Part shown: in pieces, positions 38,560 through 49,800 of the stretch
Layout: every line of letters begins with the position of its first letter
Numbering within the stretch: the stretch's first letter is position 1
Origin: Trichoplax adhaerens
Lineage: Eukaryota > Placozoa > Uniplacotomia > Trichoplacea > Trichoplacidae
NCBI RefSeq assembly: GCF_000150275.1
Contig: NW_002060948.1
Coordinates: 2,286,180 to 2,350,179 of the forward strand
Reading direction: 5' to 3'
Length of the DNA stretch: 64,000 nucleotides
Translations under genes and position numbers: made by a program
Notes under the pieces: model-generated
Seen by the model: only the letters and a program-made list of their open reading frames with translations
Told to the model about the DNA's origin: nothing
Databases searched by the model: none

Positions 38560-38919
38560 ACGTACACTACTATTGGTTAACAATGAGGAACATTTATGTT
38601 TACCACCATTCCACACTTAGCCACGTATATCATTGACTACATGTATTATGTTAGCAATTGGACTGGATCATTTCTAATAATTCTACAATAATTAACAAGC
38701 AAGATTTCTTAATCTTAATCCCTCTTGTTTTCATCTTGTCTACTTTTATTTGATCGACGTCAACGTTGAATCGTTCTTATCATCGGCTTACTAGTTGCCA
38801 AGAAATAGCTTTGATTGCAAGCTTATTCATCTCCATTAAAATTCTAATTGAATCTACAGCTCCCCAGTACTGTCTTGAAAGTAGAATTCCATTTACAATA
38901 CACGACCAAACGAATAAAT

Positions 38920-40610
38920 ATGGCAAGCAGACGTGTAAGTGATTGATATGACAGGTTGTTTATCGTAGTCGAAGTGATTCTTATAACTACCGTTAAAATA
39001 TCAATAGTTCGCGTGTACCGCGCGTGTAACTGAATTATATCAGGTTACCCGTGAATTACTTCAAAGTCTTGACATTTTTAAGTAATATTAGAATATTATG
39101 TTTTATTCTAAATAATTTTTATTGACCCTGACTAATATGTTGGATTGATATAATTTAGTCATCGAAACCTCTCATGGAAAAGAGGCGCAGAGCTCGGATT
39201 AATGATAGTCTCAGCCAACTCAAAATGCTCATCTTAGAGGCTGTGAAGAAAGATGTACGACATAATTTGTTTATATATCTTAGCGCAATAATTGATAATT
39301 CTTGACTAGCTTGCAGAATTATATTTAAATATTGTAATTTAGGCCATATAGAATTATAGTAAAAATCCATAAATTATTATTTTTAGTAATAAAAATATTA
39401 AATTTAAAAAAACATCAAATAGCAAATATTATTATTACTATACAGAACTCAAGTTAACGAGATTTCAATATTGCATGATTATATATCTATATTGCGTATA
39501 TGCATACAGTTAGCTTATATATATATATGCATAGGTATAATTATATAGGCTTTTTAGCTCCATAATTTTGCAGATCTAATCATACTGCTGCCTTAATTTT
39601 AATGTCAATGTTATCATTTTAATTAGCCATCGCGTCATGCTAAATTGGAAAAAGCTGATATTCTAGAAATGACCGTAAGATATTTACGCGCGATGCAAAA
39701 GCAACAAATAACAGGTAAAAGGGGTATTCCGTAATGGAAAAAATTTATAAATAATTGTTATTATTAATTAAATATATTCTAATGAATTATCAGTCTGTGT
39801 TGATCTATCTGTAAAATAACGTTCGTCGATATCGTAAAATTAATGTGATACAGCCTAAAGTTGCTCATTTAGTTTCAAGTTAATATTTTTTGGAATTATA
39901 TTAATGTATCCTTCCACACTATCTATCATACATAACCATAGTTATAGCTTTGACTGCTAGTTTCATTATATTACATACATATATTATTTACTAAAATACT
40001 AAATAAAGTCAGTTTAGATATTATGATCATAATATCTGCCTAATGATAGCATCGATAGATAAAAGCATTAAACGTGAAATTTTGCAGTTAGTGAAGATCT
40101 GATTAATTTACTCTTCAATGAGATACTTTCTTACTTAATAGTACTTATATCTAATATATTATTATCTATATAGCTGCAATGAATTCCGATCCTGGCGTCA
40201 TCAGTAAGTATAGCATGGGCTATAATGAATGTGCATCGGAAGTAGCACGCTATTTACTAACAAATAACAGCATCGATTCTTCGACCAGAGGAGGAATATT
40301 ATCACACTTAGCAGGTTGCCGTAACGCTCTTAATCAACTTACTAATAGCGACTTAGCACGTCAACAAGTATCTTATCCAAGTTTACCTATGGCTACTGCG
40401 AATGATCAGTTAAATATGGCATCTGCTAGCTTCCCAGCTAGTTACGCCGTTCCAACTCGTAATGAAAGAGCAGCTATGATTTTACCAAATCGTTTAGCAT
40501 GTTCATCTCCTATTATTCCTGTCTACGCAGATTCATTCTATTCTCCTTTAAATCATTCACTTACAGCATTTACCGGTCGCTGTGACGATCCAGTTTGGCG
40601 ACCGTGGTAG
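38920..40610 (+). CDS. Hes/E(spl)-type bHLH-Orange repressor, 211 aa
   Basis: Exons 38920-38934, 39159-39254, 39627-39714 and 40174-40610 (TAG). The basic region carries the Hes-defining proline ([17 protein letters not shown]). Helix 1 is [15 protein letters not shown], and helix 2 ([19 protein letters not shown]) begins exon 3. The Orange domain is [22 protein letters not shown] near residues 77-110. The protein ends in the tetrapeptide WRPW, the Groucho/TLE corepressor docking signal. The first intron after MASRR and the split of the bHLH match vertebrate Hes gene structure. It is a DNA-binding transcriptional repressor, in bilaterians usually downstream of Notch. The promoter motifs upstream fit that. 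It is a Hes-family member; orthology to a particular HES number cannot be decided here. Confidence 0.96.
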
Positions 40611-42613
40611 AAAAGATGTTATCTCGACGGCATCAAATGATACATATAAGTAATACTGCACTATATTCGTTGCTTATAAAAGTAATCACTTGTTTCGAAT
40701 CTCATCAGTTTTATATCGTACTGTGGATCATGTATATTTACAGCGTACATTCTAAACTCATTTCAATCTGATACGATTGATTATCTCATGATTAATAATT
40801 ATAATTATGAATTATGTTAACTGTAAGTTCTTCATGATGTGGTATAAATTGTATCTTATTCTATTCAGATTAAAGTTAATTATCTATTATGTTTTGATTA
40901 GCGATTTGACTGCTTTTGGATTTATACTATTGCTGGCAATGATGCATGTGATACAGCAACACTCTCTGTTGAACCTTCGCTTAACATAAATTATTAAATT
41001 TGTATCCTCTTAACTATCGTAATGTATATTGCTTTTGATATTTGTTAAAAGAAAAGATATCGTGATTTTCCTGTGTAATCTCTCTTATTTATTAGACTTG
41101 ATGATAACTGTATAGGCATTGAGTGCAAATTTGTGTACAAGTTAGTCATCTGCATGATGTACAGGTTAATAAAAAGATCATCGCTTTGTCAATTAGTTTC
41201 ATAAAATTGGTTATTACGTATCGTAATTATTATAAAAAGACATTCTTCAACGTCGAATTTTCTAGTTTCAATATTAATTTATTGTCCCTTACAGTGATAA
41301 TTGCTCTATTAGGTGTCGATATTCGATTATAGTACAGTTTTCATATTGGACAAGTTCTACGGTGGAAAATAACACCATGATGCATGCATTCAACTGTAGC
41401 CTAAACCTGGAAAATTATAGAAATATTGGTCTATATAGTCTGCCCCTGGTTTTCAGTTCATTTATATGTAGATAATATAATTTTTTATCTTAGTTGTAAT
41501 CTAATGGAGTTAGAGGTTAATTGCTATGAAAGGGTCTCTTGCGTATTGTAATTTAAAAATATATATTCTCTATTGAAAGACTCATGTTGTGACCTCGTGG
41601 CGACACGGATAATTCACGATTATCCGGAGAAGTTCGTGCATTTAATTATATGATGATCAATGCAGACAATTGTGCAATGTGATTAGTAATTAGAACATTA
41701 GGAAATAATAGGGTTAAAAATAATTTATTTGTCTATATAAAAGCAAGCTCAGAGATAACCTAAATTTCGATTAAGTGTTAAATGCGAGTTCATAGGTAAC
41801 TTATCAATTAGATGGCCTAAAATTATCTGCAATTATCCTAGATTAAAGATTGCAAGAATTAAATCTACTGTTTAGGTCTTTTTCTATCTATGTTAGCTAA
41901 GACAGATTAAACGCATGTATTTTACATCAATATTAAACATAAAGAAAGATCATGAGAAATGATGGTTTCAATGTAGTTTTAATCGCGGTAAAGACTACGA
42001 ACCAGAGTAAGCCTATAAGATAAGTGGTACTGCCTTAAATGATCTTATAGTATCCATTATTTTGAACGCCTGCATACATTAATTATGAATTTCAAGTCGA
42101 AAGATTTGAAACGAGTTATAGAAGTAGCGCTATGATTGATCGTGTATTTGACAAAACAGTGATCAAATTGCGTAGCAAACTTAAAATTTTTTAATAGCAA
42201 TGTTAATAAACTGTCCTTTTGCGCATATAGTTTGCCACACAATACAGTAGACACATATGAAGCTTGCACATTCAAATAATTACAATGATTCGTTATTTCA
42301 GTATTGTGAGTATACTTAATTTTAGCCTTGAAAGTAACAATATGTTATGGTTTCTGGTGTCAGTAGGGAGGATTGAGATTAAAAGAAAGGATCACCAAGC
42401 CGGTACTCTCAATAGATTAATATACGCAAAATTAAAATTTAAATTAGCATAACATTGGTTGTGATCTTTGCACGATTGTTACCAAAATCATTAAGACAAT
42501 TATTTAAGCTAATATCTTTGTAAAGATTATTTTCTCAATGGCAGCATTATATTGAATTATGTTATTCGCTAAATATTCTGTTACACAGATTCGTAATGAC
42601 GACAAAATATTTT
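40611..42613. other. No confident gene
   Basis: This is the 3' flank of the Hes gene. Open frames on both strands are short, hydrophobic and AT-driven. A small 8-bp hairpin (CGGATAAT..ATTATCCG) lies at 41606-41626. Confidence 0.4.
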
Positions 42614-42802
42614 TCAATGAACTGCTCCTGTAATAGGACCATCCCACTTTTTTAGACGTACGATCATTGCAGTACCGTGAATAGTAATAGTGTAAGAAAA
42701 GGTTAGCTGAAGCTCATCAGCCATTGCCATTTTCTCACCTTTTTCATTCATGATGTCCAACGATAAATGATAATTAAGATTTCGGGTTTCCGTTTTACAC
42801 AT
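42614..42802 (-). CDS. Hypothetical 62-aa ORF or terminal exon
   Basis: It is open from an ATG at 42802 to TGA at 42614, with balanced codon use unlike the AT-driven noise around it (segments MNEKGEKMAMADELQLTF, TAMIVRLKKWDGPITG). An AG preceded by a T/A-rich tract sits 2 nt before the ATG, so it could instead be the last exon of a longer minus-strand gene. No family was recognised, and there is no membrane segment or signal peptide. Confidence 0.35.
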   Translation of the reverse strand: MCKTETRNLNYHLSLDIMNEKGEKMAMADELQLTFSYTITIHGTAMIVRLKKWDGPITGAVH

Positions 42803-43002
42803 TACTTTTAAATTTTTAACTTCAGAACAAAAAATAATTTAGAAAAATCGATAAGTAGATTATTGAGTTTAATCTGATTTAAAATAGCTGAAGTTCAAAT
42901 GTAGAAAAATTTTATTTGATGGCTTTTTTCTTGTGCTGACTAGTAGAATTTATTAAATCAACTTTATGTATTATCACTGAGTACGATAACGGAATCGTTA
43001 TT

Positions 43003-43278
43003 TAGATGGTATTATTTTAAAGTATCTTTCAATCTAGAAAGAAGTGAACCATTTTAATGACCAGAAATTAAATCAAGACTATAATGTGTTAAAGATAAGA
43101 TAGATAACAATTTAGCGAACAATGCTTAATAGACTTATCTAGATGGTATTACGTTAAAGTATCTTTCAATTTAGAAAGAAAGCGAGCTATTTTGTGGACC
43201 AGAAATTAAGTTAAGGCTATAAAGCATTAAAAAAAGATAAAATATCTATAGATAACAATTTAGCAAACGATGTTTATC
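43003..43278. repeat. Tandem duplication, 137-bp unit
   Basis: Copy 1 (43003-43139) and copy 2 (from 43140) share TAGATGGTATTA, AAAGTATCTTTCAAT, GACCAGAAATTAA and GATAACAATTTAGC in register, at roughly 80-85% identity by eye. Confidence 0.8.
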
Positions 43279-44889
43279 TCTTATGCCTTCGCGATGATTA
43301 CATTTAGATGCTTTGTACCTGGAAAATAACGTAACCATACACTCCGTTAATTATTGTAGATAAGAGCACTATATAGTAAGAACGAAAAAAGGGGACGGTG
43401 AGATAATTTTAATTGCTATTGTGGAATAAATAAATCAATCATTGATTTTAAGGGATGAGAATGACAAAATTTGGTGAACAATTTTTACTTGTTTTCTCAT
43501 CATTGACTAGAATTATTACAAGTAAAATTTCAAATTGTCAGTTGAACACTTTATTATGACAATGAGAGAAATTCTACTAATTTTATCCTTTTGTATACCA
43601 TAGTTTGGCAAACAGGATGGAGGTATGATCTAAAATGTCGATGCAGCAACTTTTAAAAAGTGATCATTTTATGAAACTGTACAGAAATTGTGATATCGAG
43701 TGGTTTCGAGTTGCCTCTGGTTCTAAATAACTTAGCCTTTTCACATGTAATCTCCTTAGTAAACTGCAAGTTGATACAACGCGGTGATAATATAATAAGG
43801 TACTAGCACATCGAATACAAGGTATTTTATCAGCTGGATTGAATCAATCTACAGCTCTTAAGCGTTATAAATTGATTTATGTAGGTAGTACGTGTTTGGT
43901 GAAGAAAAATTTGAGAGTGTCTAACTTGATCAGTTCGAGCTCATAACAATATGGTTGAGATCTTTAACTCAGATTAGATCATCTAATAATCAAATAGAAA
44001 TTCTAATTGTAACAATTCAACATCAGAATTAAAATCAGTCGTACAATATTATTTTTGATCTGATTCTCTTATTACAAAGGATCAAAACACTGCAATTAAA
44101 GATTTCTACCCGGTAAAGTAGTTCCTACTATATTATTTTTTTTAGATACAGAAAATTTGAGATCTATATCCGCTAAAATAAATTTAAAAAATGTTCTCCA
44201 GTAAACAAAATTATAGAAAAAATTTTAGTTTCAGAGTATTTCGACTTGAATAAAGCTATAGCTATTGAAAGTTAATCATGTATAGGCAAGCAATTATCAT
44301 GAAAAATCGGTAAATACTATACAAGTTTGGTAAAACTACAGCAGTACCAAAAGTAGGGACCATAAAACGTGATCCAATTTTTGCAGTCAACTCAAGGCTT
44401 AGCTACTAATTTGATAGATTAATTAAGCTAATTTTGTCATATATCATATGTTTCTTTATATTTTAGCAGTTGATACTATGTATTCTATCGAAATTACTAT
44501 TCTGTCTTGTTAACTCTGCCATGAAAGGTGGCTACTGCTAGATATACATTAGGCAAAAATCTATCTTCAGATGCGACAATGTATTATAAAATTTATATAT
44601 GTTATGTTATATACCATAGTTACATATGGAATAGTTTGAAAATCGGCTAATATACTTCGATAGCAAAATATGCGAGTAGAGCGAGTGCAATAAATTTACC
44701 CTTTCAATGAATGTCGATTATCCAATAATTATGTGCCCAGTTAAATCTCAATCTATATTTATTATCGTAATTAGAAATCGTGCATTTCAATTTTTACTAA
44801 AGTAGAATAGATTAAGTGTTATTTAATTGATAATAGTTAATGTACAGTTGATTATTTAATTAAGTCATTAGCTGTGACCGTACCACCTA

Positions 44890-45062
44890 TTACAATAACG
44901 GTATTAAAAATATCCTTTTAGGATTAATACTAAAACCTATTGATTTTGCATCTATGCTACCTAGTATTGCTTCTTGATCAGCAGAGTTTTCGTTGTTTAA
45001 TGTATAATTATTTACATCAACATACCGCTTCTGATATTTACCGTTTGGGTTCGCTGTAGCTT
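44890..45062 (-). CDS. Candidate coding exon, family unknown
   Basis: After a good acceptor (ctattacaacag) the minus strand is open for 57 codons to TAA at 44890, with mixed, non-repetitive residues (ANPNGKYQKRYVDVNNY, SADQEAILGSIDAKSIGF). A gtagca donor at CTA-G could also end it earlier. It does not join in phase to the ORF at 42614-42802, and no upstream exon was found. It may belong to an unrecognised minus-strand gene between Hes and the TRPM gene, or be chance. Confidence 0.25.
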
Positions 45063-46870
45063 CTGTTGTAATAGAGAGATGAATCAGACACTATTATTCA
45101 GTTTTATTATAGTATTACTGGGAAAATGTTGATAATGCTGATAATAATTGATTTCATAACCTCGTTATACTTGACATCAGGCAAGAAATGAATCGCTGTA
45201 ATAGTTTCGAAGAATTTTAGCTAGAAAAGCAAATGCATAAAGGACGATATTTAGAATACTTACTAATTTAGCTATAATAAATATTAAAGGTTGATTTGTC
45301 TTAATCCGGGTTAAATTACATCTATATCTGTATCTATATTCGTTTGTATACAGTGTTCATGAAGTGATATTTAACGAAAAAAGTAGTATACGGGATTTTA
45401 GTTCCGTATTATTGAAGCCTGAACGTGCATACGAGGATTATCAAATTTGCATAAATGCTCTCTTTAATCAATAGCTATAGCGAATAAATTAATTTGATAG
45501 TAAGTCAATTTTTGATATACACACGTTAGCATATATAGTAAGCCTTTGGAAAATTGACCGAGTTACGCATGTCCGTTAGAGTAAAATAATAGTGATTCGT
45601 TTATATATATGAAATATATGGTAACGAGTACAATACATATTATACGTATATATACATATGTTATATATATATGCGTATACACTATCTATGGTGTTTAGAC
45701 GCAGTTTACAGCCATTTTAGCGAGCGCATCATAAAGATATCTTCGATTATTTAGCATTCGAGTTGGAATACGCTCAAGTGAGGACATAGATAGTAGGCCA
45801 AAGGAATTTATTACTATTAACAGGAGGTAAAGATAAACAAATTCTTGATATGTTGACCTATCCTGACATTGTTTTTTTGCTATCTATTGCTAGCTTTGAG
45901 ACTACGTACAGGCTCTACTTATCCAGGAAATAAAAATAGTTTGATTATAAATATATGTTATTGTCTGCTGTCTCTGAAACATAAGATTGCATCGATGTTC
46001 CTGTTTATATCATAAATGCTCGTTCATTGACCGTATAATTTCCGTAATTTTTTTCAATTTCACCGTTTTATTATTACTAGGAATAGGTAGTTACCGAAAC
46101 TGATTGTTGTAGATAGGAAATTATAGACTGCTGTAGCAATTTAAAGAGTATTTTATGATTCTACTCGTGAAGGATATGTTTCGGTCGCAATAACAGATAA
46201 TGTATAGTAAATTTATAGATCGTCAATCGTATCCATATGATACTTACATTGCACGAAGTGAGGTTATTTATTGTTCTCGTATATCAGAGAATAGAAAGGT
46301 ATTGTAACTACCTGTAGATACATTAAGTAATTGTCTTAATATCTTCTTTATCTTAAAAGATTGATCAGCATAATTAATACGAATGACAAATGGCATATTA
46401 TAATGCTACTAAGTGTTCATGATCTTGAAATTGTTGCAGTATCCATCCTTCTAAATAAAGCGTCATGCTAATCATATATATTCTTTGATTTGACTTTAGT
46501 TTCTATTGACTCTTTTGAAATATTTCTTAAATAGTATCAAAAGTTCTATTTTTACAGGTAAAGATAGAACAAGCTAATTCTTAATTAGGTATTTGCTGCC
46601 GGATGAGTACGATGGATAAAGTAGATGATCCTGTAAGCATGATTTTAAGAGCTAAAGATTGACTATATCATTAGTTTTGATCACTTTCCTTAATCTCTGT
46701 AAAATATACTTTCATAATATAATTTATATAGCTATTTTTACGTAGAAAAAAATTACTATTATGGATATCGTATGCCTAATATAAGCTCATATCTGTGCTT
46801 GTTCGTTACCCTACATATTCATTACATCAACACAATAATTGTAAAATTATATATTATTTGAATTTTCATC
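45063..46870. other. No gene recognised; AT/TA-rich
   Basis: A TA-alternating stretch runs at about 45600-45690. The last few hundred bases presumably hold the promoter of the TRPM gene. Confidence 0.35.
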
Positions 46871-49800
46871 ATGAAGAGTATTTGCAATTATTTGCGTGAA
46901 TTTAAAAAGAAATCCTGTCAAGCCTATAAACCGGACAAAAACCATACAGGTAGAAATAAGTAAGTGTTCATTATGAATTAAAATCTTGTCTTTCAAGACA
47001 TTCTATAAGATTATTATCGAATTCATACGACATGATATAATTTATGTATAATAAACTTCCAGGTGTACTTGCGGATTATATAGAGAAGACCATGAATGTA
47101 TAGGTCGATTTCCGCAACAACCTTCAGACCAATATGTTCATTTACCAACAGATGCTTATGGAAGTATAGAGTTTATTGATCAGGTTCATGGATTTCAAAA
47201 TGCTAAAGTGAGTAAGTTAGACGTAATTATGTCTAAATTGAACTATGGGTCATTCATTGATGGTAGTTTGACGTTTATTAATGATTCCACGTTTTATTCA
47301 TTCCCGAAATTTGTACTTCTGGATATATTCTTTAATAATATAATATATCTGTGACCGTAGTTAGATATGATATACGAGATATTGAAAGGTATTTACATCA
47401 TAATTCAGTTAAGTGGAGTATCCTAATAAAGCAATTAATGATGCCCTTTTCTTTCAACTTATATAATAGCTGCATGGATTTTGTACGCTATATTTTGCAC
47501 ATATTACCTTTGAGTATGCTCATGATTTTAATAATTGCATTGAGCGATTTTAAGTTATTATTATCATTTCTTCATAGTACATTCGTTTAGCTAATGATAC
47601 AAAAATGGATAAGGTGGCACGTTTGCTTCGTGATGTGTGGAAGTTAATTGATAATAAGCAGCTACCAGATGTTATTTTATCCATTGGTGGCGGAGTTAAA
47701 GAATATAGGCCTAATAAAATTCTCGAAGAGAAGTTCCATGCCACCTTGATCAACGCAGCTGAAAATAATAACGTGTGGCTACTTACATGTGGCGCATTTG
47801 TTGGAGTCAGTAAAAATGTTGGAGAAGCTATGTTCGAATCTTTCTTTGAGCAATGGGCGTGCAATGATCGCATTAAGAAACCGAATAACTTAAAGTGTAT
47901 TGGTGTTGCACCTTGGGGTTACATAGCTGACTCAAATAAATTAATTAATGACCCTAAAAATAATCTTAATGTATGTAGGATAGGACTCCAGTTCAATATA
48001 ATTCAATTCATATTCTGACTTATTAGAGACTTATTTTATAATAAAATCGTTCAAAGAAATAATTTTTAGCCAATTTACAAACATTTATCGCTTTTAGCTG
48101 TATTTTATGTCCATTTGGCTCTCATTACTTACTGTTTTTTTGTGAAAAAGGAAGTTTAAGTCTTAAAAATTTTCGATTATAAGCCACTATGGCTATTAGT
48201 ATAGTCAGATAAAAGAAGTGACTGCATTTCGTAATCCATTAATCAATTTTATAGCTAACACTGAAAGATTAAGTCGCTAATTTTATTTCGTTGTGGGTTG
48301 ATTTATCTATAATTATAATCAGAGGGTTACCGTCTAAAATTTTGCCACCTTTAAATATTTAGCCAAAGAAGTATTCCGTGAATGCGTTGGTTGAACGTGG
48401 AAAGCCAACTTCGCTTGATCCATATCATACTCACTTTCTCTTGGTAGACGATGGTTCCCATGGCCGTTACGGCACAGAAATCGAATTTAGAGCTATGCTG
48501 GAAGCTTATTTAACAAAGAACTTAGGTGAATGTTAGAATAGTTTCATTCTTTGAAACACCTACGAGTATCTCTTTTGGCATGCTTATTATTATCTAAGAA
48601 AAGCTCTTATGATCGTTTGATATCAAGTAAATTAGGTTAATACAGAAGCAGTTGTAATGGGTAATTAAAGTTAAATATCATTATTAATGAGTCATATTAT
48701 AACTGTTGTGTACGTAAACTATCATGATAGTGAAGGAAGTTACGAGTATAAACGTCAGATACGTATGTAGTTTATAAACAGATTAGATAGATTAGACCTT
48801 ATGCCGTACTATGGGTATTCTAACTTTCTATAACTAGGTCTCTCTAAAATTAGTTTTTATATCAATTGATTATCTTACGAATACTGTAGTCCCAGCTAAA
48901 TAATCTAAAGAATGTAGCATTATACATCATTGACTTACTTACTTATTTTAACTTTAGTCGGATGCTTTGCCATTATATACAGATTAGTACACGAGTAACA
49001 ATTCGTACTATATGTTCTTGCTTTATACATTCTTGAATTGGTTATTTTAACTTCTAGCCAGATGCTTTGCCATTGTAGTGTTTTCATTTGTATGCAGTAG
49101 CAATGTATGTAATTAATTACAGCATTTAGTGCTAAGGTAATGGCATTAATATTTTTGATTGTTAAAGCAGTGTAAATAACAGTATAATATGGGCAATAAA
49201 TTCATAATATTACATTTTATAAGAAGTAATGATGCTTTCATAAATGATATATAGTGGTAGGTGCTGGCTATGACTATAAGAAGTTTAAATTTTCTATCGA
49301 ACATTATCCATTACAGCAGACCAAGGTGAAAAGGTTCAGATTCCTACTGTCTACGTTGTACTAGAAGGAGGTCCAGACATCTTTACTGCAGTTGCTGAGC
49401 GACTTAAGCGCGAGGTACCAGTTATTGTAATAGAGGGAAGTGGTCGAGCATCCTCTATTATCGCGTATGCCGTTCGTTCATGTGAAGAAAGGTAAAGATT
49501 GAATTGATGACCACCACATTAAACTTTGTGTAGACTCACTTCACGTGTAGTCACGTTGAGAAGTTATAATTACTAAAAATTGAGTTATTAATAACTATTT
49601 AAAGTATAAAATGATACTAGTGTATACCCCTAATCGCATTGCGTTGAGAAGTTACGATTACTAAAATTTGCGTTGACTAATGTCTATTTAATACATAAAA
49701 TGATGTTAGTACCTAACTTGAATCGCAAATTAGATATTAAATCATGCCACTGATTAGAGATTTTCTTGATTTTTGACTTTTTATTGTTAATGGGCAAAAG

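Noticed and set aside
47208-47211. gtgagt donor right after AAA in TRPM exon 2
   Set aside because: It gives phase 0, which does not fit exon 3; the gtaagt donor four bases later gives phase 1 and the expected TRPM reading NDTKMDK.
47550-47873. 107-codon minus-strand frame
   Set aside because: Antisense shadow of TRPM exon 3.
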